DNA of 64,000 nucleotides from Pseudomonadota bacterium (GTDB lineage: Bacteria > Desulfobacterota > Desulfovibrionia > Desulfovibrionales > Desulfomicrobiaceae). Where the stretch lies: NCBI GenBank assembly GCA_018902545.1, contig JAHIQM010000005.1:62001-126000 (forward strand), given 5' to 3'. Below are positions 38,393 to 48,016 of this stretch, piece by piece. A program made the position numbers and the translations under genes. Below the pieces are notes generated by a model that saw only the letters and a program-made list of their open reading frames with translations, searched no databases and was not told the DNA's origin. Within the stretch, counting starts at the first letter, position 1. Every line of letters starts with the position of its first letter.

Positions 38393-39466
38393 TCAGGATC
38401 GGCACAGCTGCAGCACCAGAGGCGCTATCTGGGTCAGCGGGACAACCTTGTCCACACCGCCGAGCTTGATGGCCTCGCCGGGCATGCCGAAGACAACGCA
38501 TGAGACCTCATCCTGGGCAACGGTCACGGCTCCGGCCTCATGCATTTCCAGCATGGCCTTGGCTCCGTCGTCGCCCATGCCGGTCATGATCACGCCCACG
38601 GCGTTCCTGCCCGCATAGCGTGCAGCCGAACGGAATAGCACGTCCACGGAGGGGCGGTGCCGCGAAACAAGCGGCCCCTCCTTGACCTGCACGTAGTATC
38701 TGGCCCCGCTGCGCTTTAAGAGCATGTGCAGATTGCCCGGAGCGATGAGGGCTTGGCCGCGCAGCACGGTATCGTTGTCAGCAGCCTCCTTGACCACGAT
38801 ATCGCACAGCGTGTTCAGGCGCTGGGCAAAGGCGGCCGTGAATTTCTCGGGCATGTGCTGGACGATGACGATGCCCGGACAATCGACGGGCATGGCCTGC
38901 AAGAGAGTCAGGAGAGCTTCGGTCCCGCCTGTGGAGGCTCCGACCACGATGATCTTTTCCGTGGTCTGAATCATGGCGTTTCCGGTGGCTTTGGGCAGCA
39001 CCGCGTCGGCGGTGAGCTTCTGGCTGACTTTAAGGGTGCGGGGAATGTATTTCTTCACCTTGGCCTTGGCCGCCGCCTTGACCGCGTCGCAGAGCATGAT
39101 CTTCGATTCCTCCATGAACTGCTTGGTGCCTACCTTGGGCTTCTGGATGATGGACACCGCCCCGTACTCCAGGGCCTTCATGGTCGTTTCGGCGTTTTTT
39201 TCGGTCAGGGTGGAGCAGATGATGGTCGGAATGGGATGCTGGGTCATGATCTTTTTCAGGAAGGTGATCCCGTCCATGCGCGGCATCTCCACATCCAGGG
39301 AAAGCACGTCCGGCATATGCTCGCGCATGATCTCCGCCGCCGCATAGGGGTCTCCGGCTGCGCCGATGACCTCGATCTCCGGATCTGAGGAATAGATGGA
39401 GGTCAGGGTCTGACGGACCAGGGCCGAATCATCGACGATAAGTATTCGTATTTTTTTATTGCCCAT
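38393..39466 (-). CDS. cheB: Chemotaxis protein-glutamate methylesterase/glutaminase CheB
   Basis: A 357-residue CheB: receiver ([13 protein letters not shown]; phospho-acceptor Asp58 in [18 protein letters not shown]) joined by a linker to the methylesterase domain, with the nucleophile Ser in [12 protein letters not shown], His in [11 protein letters not shown] and Asp in IMTGMGDDG. It removes methyl groups from chemoreceptors when phosphorylated by CheA. ATG 39466 is used; a GTG at 39472 is possible, and both follow GGAG. It is about 13 kb from the main che operon but lies beside a CheR-like gene and cheD. Confidence 0.95.
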   Translation of the reverse strand: MGNKKIRILIVDDSALVRQTLTSIYSSDPEIEVIGAAGDPYAAAEIMREHMPDVLSLDVEMPRMDGITFLKKIMTQHPIPTIICSTLTEKNAETTMKALEYGAVSIIQKPKVGTKQFMEESKIMLCDAVKAAAKAKVKKYIPRTLKVSQKLTADAVLPKATGNAMIQTTEKIIVVGASTGGTEALLTLLQAMPVDCPGIVIVQHMPEKFTAAFAQRLNTLCDIVVKEAADNDTVLRGQALIAPGNLHMLLKRSGARYYVQVKEGPLVSRHRPSVDVLFRSAARYAGRNAVGVIMTGMGDDGAKAMLEMHEAGAVTVAQDEVSCVVFGMPGEAIKLGGVDKVVPLTQIAPLVLQLCRS

Positions 39467-39559
39467 GCGCACGGACTCCGGATTTGATTACAATGATGCG
39501 ATTTTTTTGATTATATACCTAAAAATGCGGGGAGTAAATCGGGATCTGGCGTTTCGTGC

Positions 39560-40219
39560 CTAGACCGCCTGATACAGAGCGTGGTCCAATTGCCGGAAAC
39601 CGGGCAGCTTGCGCATCGGTGCACCCAGAGCCAGGATTCCCCCTGGCGCCAGATAGCGGCGCAACCTTCCGGCCAGGACCAGGGCGAGACCGGGGTGGAA
39701 ATGATGCAGGACCTGACGGCAGACGATGACATCCATGGGTTCGCGCAGGGCGAAGGGCTCGAAAATATCCTGACAGCGGAAATTGACCCGGGAACGCACA
39801 CCGGGCTTCACCCGGACCAGGTTCGCATCCGTACCGCGGCTGCGCAGGAAATAACGCTTGAGCAGAGTCTCCGGCAAATCGCGGACGCTCGACCAGCCAT
39901 AGACCCCGCGTTTGGCCTGGTTCAGATTGGTGGGCAAAAAGTCCGTTGCCAGGATGGAAAAACCCAGGCCCGCGTGTTCTTTTGCCTCTTCCAGCAAGGT
40001 GATGCACAGGCTGTAGGCGTCCAGCCCGCGATCGCAGCCGGCCACGAGAAAGGAGCACAGCGGGGGCGCCCCGTGACGATGATTGTCCGCGACGATTTCC
40101 CCCAGGAACTCAAACTGCCGGGCGTCATGCAGAAATCCATGGTCCTTGCCCAGGGCATCAACAAGGTAGGGCAGTTCCAGGCGCAAACCGGAGCGAAATG
40201 TGTTTTCTTCTGGTGACAT
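39560..40219 (-). CDS. CheR-like methyltransferase, truncated and degenerate
   Basis: A 219-residue protein resembling only the catalytic half of CheR: LVAGCDRGLDAYSLCITLLEE, ILATDFLPTNLNQAKRGVY, YFLRSRG and DVIVCRQVLHHFHPGLA. The all-helical N-terminal receptor-binding domain of CheR is absent. The SAM loop is altered (AGCDRGLDAY instead of AGCSxGEEPY), as is the CRNVLIYF box (CRQVLHHF). It may be an inactive or re-purposed methyltransferase. The ribosome site is weak. It lies 93 bases upstream of cheB on the same strand and is divergent from cheD. Confidence 0.75.
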   Translation of the reverse strand: MSPEENTFRSGLRLELPYLVDALGKDHGFLHDARQFEFLGEIVADNHRHGAPPLCSFLVAGCDRGLDAYSLCITLLEEAKEHAGLGFSILATDFLPTNLNQAKRGVYGWSSVRDLPETLLKRYFLRSRGTDANLVRVKPGVRSRVNFRCQDIFEPFALREPMDVIVCRQVLHHFHPGLALVLAGRLRRYLAPGGILALGAPMRKLPGFRQLDHALYQAV

Positions 40220-40295
40220 CTGTATGGAGAAGGGTTAGTTTTATTCTCAACGTGGATACTCATCCTAACGTACACCCAAGGTTTCCCGGTCCGCA

Positions 40296-40856
40296 ATGCA
40301 AAGAATCGCCAAAAACAAAATGACCGTCCCGGCCCAGGCCTCAAACGGTCTTGAAGACTGCCGCGAGCTGCCTCACGACTATCTTTTGGTCGGGCAGGGG
40401 GGGATCTACACCGCCCCGACTCTGGTGCAGACGGTGCTGGGATCGTGCGTGTCGGTGACCATGTATTGCTCGAAATACCACTGGGGCGCAATTTTTCACG
40501 CCCTGCTGCCGCGCGTGGGTGATTTTCCGAAGAACAAGGCCATCGGGGATCATTTCCGATATGTCGATTCGTCCATCTGGCATCTGCTGCGAGAGTTCGC
40601 CAAGTCGGGAATTTCTGCAAAAAGTCTGGAATGCAAGATTTTTGGCGGAGCCTCGCCCCTGCATCAGCACAGCAATACCTCGGCCGGTAATCGCAACGTC
40701 AAGGTCGCCATGGAAATCCTGGCCCAGGAGGGCGTGACGGTCAGCGCTTCCAGCGTGGGCGGCAATGGCGGACGCAAGCTTTTCTTCCGCACGGACACGG
40801 GTCTGGTCCTGCAGAAGCGCTTCGATGTCCAGGCCTGCCGCGATTACGGCAGTTGA
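40296..40856 (+). CDS. cheD: Chemoreceptor glutamine deamidase CheD
   Basis: A 186-residue CheD. The catalytic Cys51 is in TVLGSCVSVTMY and His68 in GAIFHALLP, with the 17-residue spacing of known CheD. KIFGGASPL, GNRNVKVAMEIL and GGNGGRKLFF are also family features. It deamidates receptor glutamines and can interact with CheC/CheX-type phosphatases where present; none was seen here. A start at Met9 (40320) is possible, and neither start has a strong Shine-Dalgarno. It is divergent from the CheR-like gene. Confidence 0.92.
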   Translation: MQRIAKNKMTVPAQASNGLEDCRELPHDYLLVGQGGIYTAPTLVQTVLGSCVSVTMYCSKYHWGAIFHALLPRVGDFPKNKAIGDHFRYVDSSIWHLLREFAKSGISAKSLECKIFGGASPLHQHSNTSAGNRNVKVAMEILAQEGVTVSASSVGGNGGRKLFFRTDTGLVLQKRFDVQACRDYGS

Positions 40857-40871
40857 CCGCAACGCCGAATC

Positions 40872-40916
40872 CGTAGGGGCAAAAAATTGTTGGGGCAAAA
40901 AATTTTTTGCCCTTAC
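40872..40916. repeat. Palindromic repeat/bidirectional terminator between cheD and glpK
   Basis: A perfect 20-base palindrome GGGC-A6-T6-GCCC (40893-40912) is preceded by a direct copy of GGGGCAAAAAATT (40877-40889). An alternative longer stem pairs GTAGGGGCAAAAAATT with AATTTTTTGCCCTTAC (one mismatch). It lies between convergent cheD and glpK and can act as a terminator both ways. The form resembles dispersed REP-like palindromes of many bacteria. Confidence 0.65.
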
Positions 40917-40948
40917 AATGAACGTCTGCGACCCGAAACCTTCCCCGT

Positions 40949-42460
40949 CTATTCCACCCAATCAAACGTCCTGGTCACGGCCTTTTGCCAGCCAGCGAAC
41001 AGCGCCCTGCGTTTTTCTTCGGCCATGTCCGGAATCCAGCGCTTGTCTTCTTCCCAGTTGTTGTAGAGCTCCTCGCGTCCGGACCAGAAGCCCGAGGCGA
41101 TGCCCGCCGCGTAGGCCGCGCCCAGGCAGGTGGTTTCGGCCACCTTGGGCCGGACCACGGGCACGTTCAGGATATCCGCCTGGAACTGCATGAGTAGTTC
41201 GTTGAAAACCATGCCCCCGTCAGCCTTGAGCGTTTTAAGCTCCACGCCGGAGTCCTTGTTCATGGCCAGAACGATGTCCTTGGTCTGGTAGGCCGTGGCT
41301 TCAAGCACGGCGCGGGCGAAATGGTTGCGATTGATGTAGCGGGTCAGGCCGACCATGGCCCCGCGTGCGTCGGGCCGCCAGTACGGGGCATAAAGGCCGG
41401 AAAAAGCCGGGACGATGTACATGCCGCCTGTGTCCTCGACCTGACGGGCCAGGACCTCGATCTCCGGAGCGGAAGAGAACATCTGCAGGTTGTCGCGCAG
41501 CCACTGCACCAGGGCTCCGGCGATGGCGATGGACCCTTCGAGGCAGTAGGACGGTTTGCGGCCGCTGAACTGGTAGGCCAGGGTGGTGATCAGGCCGTGC
41601 CGGGACTGGATGGGCTCATGGCCGGTGTGCATGAGCAGGAAACAGCCCGTGCCGTAGGTATTCTTGGCCTCGCCGGGAGCAAAGCAGGTCTGCCCGACCA
41701 GCGCCGCCTGCTGGTCGCCCACGGCTCCGCAGACCGGTACGCGCGCGCCAAGGGGGCCGTCCTCGCTGGTGGGGCCCCAGGTGTCGCTGTCGGAGGAGGG
41801 CACGATGCGCGCCAGGCCCTGCAGCGGAATGCCCATGATTTTGAGGATTTCTTCGTCCCAGCTTAAGGTCTTCAAGTCCATGAGCATGGTCCGGCTGGCG
41901 TTGGTCACGTCGGTCACGTGCGCCCCGCCCTTGGGTCCGCCGGTCAGCCACCAGATGATCCAGGTCTCGATGGTGCCAAAGAGGGCGTTGCCCTTGTCAG
42001 CGGCGGCGCGGGCCTCGGGCACGTTGTCCAGAATCCAGCGCATCTTGGGCCCGGAAAAATAGGTCGCCACGGGCAGCCCGGTCACGAGGCGGAAGCGGTC
42101 CTGGCCGCCGTCGGCTATGAGCTGCTTGCAGATGTCGTGAGTGCGGGTGCACTGCCACACGATGGCGTTGTAGTAGGGCTTGCCGGTGAAGCGGTCCCAG
42201 ACCACGGTGGTTTCACGCTGGTTGGTGATGCCGATGGAGGACAGCTCCGCGCCCTTGATCCCGGACTTGGCCAGGGCGCCCCGGATGACGTCCTGCGTGT
42301 TGCGCCAGATCTCCATGGGGTCGTGTTCCACCCAGCCGGGCCTCGGGTAGATCTGCTCGTGCTCTTTTTGATCCATGCCGACAATGCGGCCATGCTCGTC
42401 GAAAATGATGAAGCGGCTGCTGGTGGTTCCCTGATCGACTGCGCCTACGTAACGGGCCAT
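40949..42460 (-). CDS. glpK: Glycerol kinase
   Basis: A 503-residue FGGY kinase that phosphorylates glycerol to sn-glycerol-3-phosphate with ATP. Seen: [18 protein letters not shown] at the N-terminus, [35 protein letters not shown] and YGTGCFLL, and the C-terminal [14 protein letters not shown] and [15 protein letters not shown]. The ATG at 42458-42460 follows AAGGAGGAGC, so the longer open frame to 42565 is rejected. It is the last gene of the glpAB-(membrane protein)-(HdrB-like)-glpK operon, 46 bases after the HdrB-like gene. It feeds GlpAB directly. Confidence 0.97.
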   Translation of the reverse strand: MARYVGAVDQGTTSSRFIIFDEHGRIVGMDQKEHEQIYPRPGWVEHDPMEIWRNTQDVIRGALAKSGIKGAELSSIGITNQRETTVVWDRFTGKPYYNAIVWQCTRTHDICKQLIADGGQDRFRLVTGLPVATYFSGPKMRWILDNVPEARAAADKGNALFGTIETWIIWWLTGGPKGGAHVTDVTNASRTMLMDLKTLSWDEEILKIMGIPLQGLARIVPSSDSDTWGPTSEDGPLGARVPVCGAVGDQQAALVGQTCFAPGEAKNTYGTGCFLLMHTGHEPIQSRHGLITTLAYQFSGRKPSYCLEGSIAIAGALVQWLRDNLQMFSSAPEIEVLARQVEDTGGMYIVPAFSGLYAPYWRPDARGAMVGLTRYINRNHFARAVLEATAYQTKDIVLAMNKDSGVELKTLKADGGMVFNELLMQFQADILNVPVVRPKVAETTCLGAAYAAGIASGFWSGREELYNNWEEDKRWIPDMAEEKRRALFAGWQKAVTRTFDWVE

Positions 42461-42506
42461 GTGCTCCTCCTTGGGTTGGATCTTCCTACAAAATTTTGCG
42501 ACGTTC

Positions 42507-43337
42507 TCAAACCGCGAGGCGGACCCAGGCCTCGCCGGGCTCGATTCCAAGCCGCTTGGGCTCAAGCCCCAGGGCCAGTCCCAGGATCTGGGAAAAGAGA
42601 ACGGCCGGGATGGATTGGTCCGGGTGATGATTTTCTCCGCCGAACTGGAGCTGACAATACGTGCAGGCCGTGGCCAGCACGTCGGCTCCGGACGCTTTCG
42701 CCCCGGCCATTTTCCTGGCCGCGAGCAGGCCCGAGATGGTTTCGTCGCGGCCGCGAAGCGGATAACCGCAACACTCCAGACTCAGATCCCAGGGCAGGGC
42801 AGAGGCTCCGGTCAGAGCGACCAGACGCTCGAAAATAGTGGGCGCGAAAGGATCGTCGAAATGGGTGATGTTTTCCGGTCGCAGGGCATGGCAGCCGTAA
42901 TGGCAGGCGACTTTGAGCCCTTTTTGCGGACGCCGCACCGCGTCCTCGACCAGGCTGCGATTGTCATCAAGGACTTGCAGGAAGTGGCGCACGCGGGTCG
43001 TTTCTGGAAAATCGAGCCCTTCGTCGGCCAGCAAATCTTTCATGCGAAGCTTTAACTTTTCATCGTGCCCAACCTGATGCAGCGCATGCCGAAAATTGCC
43101 GAAACAGCATTTGCAGGGGGTCATGAGCTCAAGACCGAGCCGGGCGCAGAGGGCAAGGCTGCGCAGGGCGGAGTAGACCGAGGCGTCCCGGCTTTCCTGG
43201 CGCACTGGGTAGCCGCAGCAGCTGAACTCGGGTTTGTGGAGTTCAAGACCCAGATGGGCGCAGACGGCTTCCACGCTCTTGCCGTGGGCGGGGAGGTGAT
43301 GGGCGATCTTGCACCCCGGGAAATACGCGTATTTCAT
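42507..43337 (-). CDS. HdrB-like CCG-domain iron-sulfur protein
   Basis: A 276-residue protein with two CCG domains. The first has Cys9, Cys40-Cys41-Gly, Cys75 and Cys78; the second has Cys145, Cys149, Cys189-Cys190-Gly, Cys225 and Cys228. This is the pattern of heterodisulfide reductase subunit B and of the C-terminal half of GlpC, which bind unusual [4Fe-4S] clusters. It starts [20 protein letters not shown], a typical HdrB start. Its start overlaps the preceding membrane Fe-S gene by 4 bases. With that gene it most likely replaces a one-piece GlpC as the electron-transfer and membrane-anchoring module of anaerobic glycerol-3-phosphate dehydrogenase. Confidence 0.88.
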   Translation of the reverse strand: MKYAYFPGCKIAHHLPAHGKSVEAVCAHLGLELHKPEFSCCGYPVRQESRDASVYSALRSLALCARLGLELMTPCKCCFGNFRHALHQVGHDEKLKLRMKDLLADEGLDFPETTRVRHFLQVLDDNRSLVEDAVRRPQKGLKVACHYGCHALRPENITHFDDPFAPTIFERLVALTGASALPWDLSLECCGYPLRGRDETISGLLAARKMAGAKASGADVLATACTYCQLQFGGENHHPDQSIPAVLFSQILGLALGLEPKRLGIEPGEAWVRLAV

Positions 43338-44929
43338 GCGCGCCCCTCTTTTTTACGCAGATTGTCCGCGCCCAGCTGCCTGAGCTCATACAGGATATCG
43401 GCCACGGGCACGCCCTGGGGGCAGTGCTCCTGGCATTTGTAGCAGGTCGTGCAGCTCCAGACCATGCGCGCCCCCAGAGTCTGGGCCTTGAGTCCCATGC
43501 GCAGCAGGTTCATGATCTGCTGCGGGGCGAGGTCCAGGTCGCGGGACGGGTCTTCGCTGACCGCCACCACCGGACATACGCCCGTGCAGGTGGTGCACTG
43601 CACGCAGCCCCAGAACGATTCGGCGCGGTCCGCGAGCCCCGCTCCCGTACTCCCAATCCTGCCCAGATTGCGCGACGAAAAGTCCCTGGCCCATTCTGCG
43701 GCCGTGCTCTTGCGGATCTCCCCATCGACTCCGGCCCGGCCCGCTTCGGTCAGAACCTTTTTGGACGTTGCCCAGAGGTCCTGCAGATCGATTCCGGCGG
43801 AGCAGACCTGCGTGCAGCGCAGGCATTCGGTGCAGATGTGACTTCCCTCCACCAGCGCTGCGGTCCCGGTCGGGGAAAGACTGCCGTCCAGGTGCTGACG
43901 CAGGTCCAAGAGCTTGTCCATGGGCAGGATGTCCCGGTTGCCAAGGACCTTGTGGATGGGCGCGACACTGCAATGCAGGCTGCATTGCCCGCAGCGTGTG
44001 CAGGCATCCAGGGCCAGGCCGCTTGAGAACGATGAATTGCCCGCGCTGCTGGTCCGTGAGCCTCCTCGCACGAGCAGATTGGCGGCGGTGGCGACGGGAT
44101 GAAAGAACTTGCCCCAGGGCAGCAGGCCCAGGGCGATGAAGGCCAGAGCCACGTGCGCGTACCACAAGACCGTGCGCCCCTGGTCGGCGATATTCATGGA
44201 ACTGGGCACAAGGGCGGTCATGGAGCGCGACACGAAGGCGGTGGCCGTGGGCGCGTGGCATCCGGCGCAGCGGTCCTCGTGCAGCTGTGCGCCTAGCTCC
44301 GTGATTTCCGGGGCCGTGGGCAGAAAAATCGTGAACCGCACCCCGTTTTCCCTGGCCCAGTAGGTTTTGAGGGCCAGCAGTTCTTCGGATTCGGCCTCGG
44401 GGAAATAATCATCGGTCATGCGCGTGAAGTCGCCGGGAGACATGATCTTGAACGATTCGAGGAAAAATCCGGAGACGAGCACCCCGCCGATCACGGCAAG
44501 CAGGGCCCAGTCCTGCGCAATGCTTTCATGCTTGAGTCTTGTGATGCGGTGCATGGCCAGAATCGCCAGTCCGGTGAGAGAAATCAGCCCAAAAAGGTTG
44601 CGCAGGAATTGCCAGGGATCAAGGGTCGGTTCGTAGGCGGAGAAGATGGGCCGGGTGACGACATCGTCCATGGCGTGCAGAAAAATGAGGGGCAGAAAAC
44701 CGAGCACCAGAAGCATGTGGCCGGTCCAGCGAGCGGGTCCGTCACGCAGGGTGCGGCGCAGCAGGATGACATCGGCCAGTCCGCCGACGAATCGGCGAAA
44801 CACGCCCGGCCCGGTATTGCCGCCCTTTGCGAAAGCCTTTCCGCGCAAAAACCAGGTGCGCACCCGCCAGAGAGCTCCGCCTGCAGCGCTTACGCAGGCA
44901 AGGGTGAGGCCGATGGAAAAAAAGTCCAT
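43334..44929 (-). CDS. Membrane cytochrome b/haem c/4x[4Fe-4S] HdrC-like fusion protein
   Basis: A 531-residue protein. About five membrane spans (about 4-26, 68-88, 108-127, 141-160, 253-275) with histidines suggest a NarI/HdrE-like b-type cytochrome. Between spans 4 and 5 is a c-type haem site, Cys221-Cys224-His225 (CAGCH). The soluble C-terminal half has four CxxCxxCxxxC ferredoxin motifs starting at Cys310, Cys366, Cys442 and Cys493, the last two in the HdrC-like arrangement. It probably passes electrons from glycerol-3-phosphate oxidation between the Fe-S subunits and the quinone or periplasmic pool. Four cluster motifs plus haem c in one chain is richer than ordinary HdrC or GlpC. It is 19 bases after glpB. 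Confidence 0.85.
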   Translation of the reverse strand: MDFFSIGLTLACVSAAGGALWRVRTWFLRGKAFAKGGNTGPGVFRRFVGGLADVILLRRTLRDGPARWTGHMLLVLGFLPLIFLHAMDDVVTRPIFSAYEPTLDPWQFLRNLFGLISLTGLAILAMHRITRLKHESIAQDWALLAVIGGVLVSGFFLESFKIMSPGDFTRMTDDYFPEAESEELLALKTYWARENGVRFTIFLPTAPEITELGAQLHEDRCAGCHAPTATAFVSRSMTALVPSSMNIADQGRTVLWYAHVALAFIALGLLPWGKFFHPVATAANLLVRGGSRTSSAGNSSFSSGLALDACTRCGQCSLHCSVAPIHKVLGNRDILPMDKLLDLRQHLDGSLSPTGTAALVEGSHICTECLRCTQVCSAGIDLQDLWATSKKVLTEAGRAGVDGEIRKSTAAEWARDFSSRNLGRIGSTGAGLADRAESFWGCVQCTTCTGVCPVVAVSEDPSRDLDLAPQQIMNLLRMGLKAQTLGARMVWSCTTCYKCQEHCPQGVPVADILYELRQLGADNLRKKEGRA

Positions 44930-44948
44930 GCAGGCTCCCGTTTTGAAA

Positions 44949-46193
44949 TTACAAAGAAGCCACTGCCTTGTACGCGGTGGCGATAGCCAGCCCGGCTCCG
45001 CATTTCATGCGCATCCAGTCCTGGTGCGCCAGAATCGCCCCGGCCGCATGCAGACGGGGGTGAAAAGGCTTCCCGTCCGCGCCTAAGGGTCGCAGGCCCG
45101 CATCTGTTTCCAGCCCGGCCTGATTGATCTCATGACCCTGCGGGTCGAAAAAGGCGGGTCTGTGCCACCGGCCCCGGTTTTCGGGCTGGGTCACGGGCAG
45201 ATCAAAGATTGCCTCGTGAATGTGGTGACGGTCCGCCTTGAGGCCCTTGCCGAAAAAACGGCCGCTGGCAAGGATGGCGCTGCGTGCGGAAATATCCACT
45301 GACGTTGACCCGCTGCCGGCTGTAAAATGGAACCCAGCCTCCGAAGACTCCGCCCTGGTGACCAGCTTTTGAGTGCAGGTGCGCACTCCCAAACCCGGCA
45401 AACCCCGGTCGAAAGCCGCGCGCAGACGGGGCCCGGCGATGGAAGGCGGCAGGGTCGGGATCTCGAACACCGGCCTGCCGAGCAGTTCCTCCATATGCCG
45501 CAGCACAATCGAGGTGTCGGTCATGCCCAGGATGGCCGGAAAGCCTACGTACTGCGCCTCCACGGCCAGCGGGGCGACCATCTCGGCCAGCTCCGCCCGG
45601 CGCGCGGGGTCGGCCAGGCTCCAGGCCATGTGCTCGGGATAGAGTTCGCCGCCCATGCCCGGAAAATTGATTCGCGCCGTCTTCAGGTTCGGCCAGTCTT
45701 TGCGCACTTCGGCGATCTGCCGGGCGCTCAAACCCTTGAGGCCGTGAAAATCGACAATGAGGGTGTTGGCCTTTTTTTCCCGGGCCTCGACCCCGTTCCA
45801 GAGGGTGCAGGGCAGCAGGTAAGTCGGCTTCAGGGTTCCGGCGGAGGTCAAGGCCAGGGTGTTTTTTTTGTCCCGGCCCCGGTAGCACAGGCCGTGCTGG
45901 CCCAAAAAATTCGTGAACTCCTGCAGCGCCAGGGAAATCTCGTCGTCGCTGACCCGGCAGTAGGGGTGCGCGGGAAGGTCGCGGCGCAGGGCGGCCAGGG
46001 CGGCGAAGGGGTCTTCCCAGACCTTTTGTTCGGCAATGGGATGCACGGCCAGAAGATCGATGAACCCGGTGCTGAAATCGATGCCGCCCGTGGCCCCGGT
46101 CTGGACCACGGACAGACCGCGATTGGCGGCGAAAAGGGCTGCCGCCATGCCCGCGAAGCCCGAACCGATGACCATGACGTCGTATGTTTTCAT
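44949..46193 (-). CDS. glpB: Anaerobic glycerol-3-phosphate dehydrogenase subunit B
   Basis: A 414-residue flavoprotein starting MKTYDVMVIGSGFAGMAAAL (Rossmann GxGxxG). The internal features PGMGGELYPEH, VGFPAILG, AILASGRFFGKGLKAD and the C-terminal AAGAILAHQDWMRMKCGAGLA match the GlpB family. With GlpA it oxidises sn-glycerol-3-phosphate to dihydroxyacetone phosphate and passes electrons on to the Fe-S/membrane subunits encoded next. ATG 46193 overlaps the glpA stop (ATGA), so translation is coupled; the longer frame to 46217 is not needed. Confidence 0.93.
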   Translation of the reverse strand: MKTYDVMVIGSGFAGMAAALFAANRGLSVVQTGATGGIDFSTGFIDLLAVHPIAEQKVWEDPFAALAALRRDLPAHPYCRVSDDEISLALQEFTNFLGQHGLCYRGRDKKNTLALTSAGTLKPTYLLPCTLWNGVEAREKKANTLIVDFHGLKGLSARQIAEVRKDWPNLKTARINFPGMGGELYPEHMAWSLADPARRAELAEMVAPLAVEAQYVGFPAILGMTDTSIVLRHMEELLGRPVFEIPTLPPSIAGPRLRAAFDRGLPGLGVRTCTQKLVTRAESSEAGFHFTAGSGSTSVDISARSAILASGRFFGKGLKADRHHIHEAIFDLPVTQPENRGRWHRPAFFDPQGHEINQAGLETDAGLRPLGADGKPFHPRLHAAGAILAHQDWMRMKCGAGLAIATAYKAVASL

Positions 46194-47803
46194 GGCTGCT
46201 CCTTGGCGGCGAGGCATTTCTCGCTCTCCTCGTCCAGGGTCGAGGGCGGGGGGCCAAATTCCAGATCCATGGCTCCGCAGTACAGCGCCTCCTGCAGTTC
46301 GGCCTGCATCAGCGGCACGCCCCAGAGAATGGGCGAAAAACCCCTCCAGCGGCGTTCGGTGAAGGTCTTGAGCTCCGCCAATCCCTGCGTACTTGTAGCC
46401 GTCCCCCGGTCATAGAGGTGGCCGGTGATGCGCGGCCCGCAGAATCCGCCCTGGCAGGGGCCTTTGCCGACCCGGCTGCGCATGCCGACGGCCTTGAGCA
46501 TGGAGCGGCCGCGCATGGCCCCGGCCTCGTCGATGATCGAGTCGATGACGCCACGCGAAACCATCTCGCATTCGCACAGCACGATGTCGTCCTCGGTGCG
46601 GCTCTCCACCCAGCTCCTGGGGCCGCGTCCGGGCTCGGTCCATTTGCCCAGGGTCGAGGAGGGCAGGATTTCCGTGCTGGTCCGGCACGGGGCCGAGACG
46701 CCGAGTTTGGCGCAGGCCATATCGGCGGCCTTCTCGGCCATGAGCCGGTAGGTGGTCAGCTTGCCGCCGGTGATGGTCAGAAAATTTTCCACGCCCTCGG
46801 CGGCGTGGTCGATGAGGGAAAATCCGCGGCTGACCGCGCGGTCGTCACCGGCCGGACCCAAGGAAACCAGAGGGCGCACTCCGGCGTAGGCGCGGATGTA
46901 GCGGGTGCGTTCCAGGATGGGCAGCATGAGGCGGGCGTCGTCGATGATGCTGTTTGTCTCGGCCACGCTTGGCCTGCAGCCGTCGGGTGAGGACACGCGG
47001 ATGGACGTGGTGCCAAGGATCGACACGGTGCCGCCGGGCACGAGGATGTCCGCATCCGCAGGCGGGCGCAGGCGATTGATGACCTGGGTGGTGATGCGGT
47101 CCTGGGTGACGATCAGGCTGCCCATGGAGTAGAGAATATCGATATGCCTCCCGGCCAGGGCCGCGATCATTCCCGCCCAGGCTCCGGAGGCGTTGATCAC
47201 GATTTCAGCCTCGATGAACACCTCTTCGCCGGTGGTAATGTCCCGGCAGCGGACGCGGGTTATGCGGCCCCCGGACACGTCCATGGAAATGGCGGCCAGG
47301 TTGCGCCGCATGGAGCATCCAAGGCCAAGACCCTGGGAGATGTTGTCCAGGGAGAGCATGAAGGGGTCCACCGCCCCGTCCTGCACCGCAAAGGCGGCGA
47401 TGAGATTCTCCGAAAGGGCCGGTTCGACAAGGCGGGCCGTGCCCGGATCAAGGCCCCGGCAAGGGATGCCGCTGGCCGCGCAGAGCGAGGGAAAATCGGC
47501 GACATAGCGCTCGTCATCGCCGCGTACGGCAACAAAGAGTCCCCCGGTGTCATCAATGCACTGCGGGGCAATTCGGCGCAGGATAGCGCCTTCCTCCCGG
47601 CATTCGACGGCGGCCTCTCGGTCCGAGGCCACATAGCGCGCCCCGCTGTGCAAAAGACCGTGGTTTCCGCCCGACGCACCGGAATTGACGTCGCGCTGCT
47701 CGATGAGAAGGGCCTGTACGCCGCGCAAAGCCAGATCGCGCAGCAATCCCGCGCCGGTGACACCGGCGCCGATGATCAGAACGCGGGTTGTGACTGTGAT
47801 CAT
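46190..47803 (-). CDS. glpA: Anaerobic glycerol-3-phosphate dehydrogenase subunit A
   Basis: A 537-residue FAD enzyme. The N-terminal ITVTTRVLIIGAGVTGAGLL is a GxGxxG dinucleotide fold, followed by RDVNSGASGGNHGLLHSGAR, GLFVAVRGDDERY, INASGAWAG and TITGGKLTTYRLMAEKAAD, typical of the GlpA/GlpD DAO family. The C-terminal part has a BFD-like [2Fe-2S] region (LCECEMVSRG, CQGGFCGPR), which distinguishes GlpA from GlpD. ATG 47803 follows AGGGA. It is first in the five-gene glp operon and divergent from glpR. An AAACGAAC word upstream may be a GlpR site. Confidence 0.95.
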   Translation of the reverse strand: MITVTTRVLIIGAGVTGAGLLRDLALRGVQALLIEQRDVNSGASGGNHGLLHSGARYVASDREAAVECREEGAILRRIAPQCIDDTGGLFVAVRGDDERYVADFPSLCAASGIPCRGLDPGTARLVEPALSENLIAAFAVQDGAVDPFMLSLDNISQGLGLGCSMRRNLAAISMDVSGGRITRVRCRDITTGEEVFIEAEIVINASGAWAGMIAALAGRHIDILYSMGSLIVTQDRITTQVINRLRPPADADILVPGGTVSILGTTSIRVSSPDGCRPSVAETNSIIDDARLMLPILERTRYIRAYAGVRPLVSLGPAGDDRAVSRGFSLIDHAAEGVENFLTITGGKLTTYRLMAEKAADMACAKLGVSAPCRTSTEILPSSTLGKWTEPGRGPRSWVESRTEDDIVLCECEMVSRGVIDSIIDEAGAMRGRSMLKAVGMRSRVGKGPCQGGFCGPRITGHLYDRGTATSTQGLAELKTFTERRWRGFSPILWGVPLMQAELQEALYCGAMDLEFGPPPSTLDEESEKCLAAKEQP

Positions 47804-47834
47804 GGATGTCCCTGTAGCATCAAAAAACAAAGAA

Positions 47835-47871
47835 AAACGAACAAAAAAATCCAGCTCGTCCGTATGCGGAC
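47835..47871 (-). promoter_or_regulatory. glpA leader: candidate GlpR half-site and hairpin
   Basis: Upstream of glpA an AAACGAAC word (47835-47842, plus strand) resembles AAACGAAA found before glpR and, inverted, before the transporter operon. Further upstream lies a GTCCG-TATG-CGGAC hairpin (47858-47871). On the minus strand the hairpin is followed 8 bases later by seven Ts, so it might also act as an attenuator. Confidence 0.35.
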
Positions 47872-48016
47872 AGAAGGGCGAACGCGGGGCAAATCCTGCT
47901 GGTCATGGGAAACAAGCCGTGATAACTGCTTTCGCGAAGCATGCCGCCCTCTGGGGGTTGTTTTTAGCATGAGCCGTTGTTTTCTGCCAGATTTTTTTTC
48001 TTAAAACGACACGGGA

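Noticed and set aside
42461-42565. N-terminal extension of glycerol kinase
   Set aside because: The ATG at 42460 has a strong AAGGAGG site and the family start [15 protein letters not shown]; the extension lacks both.
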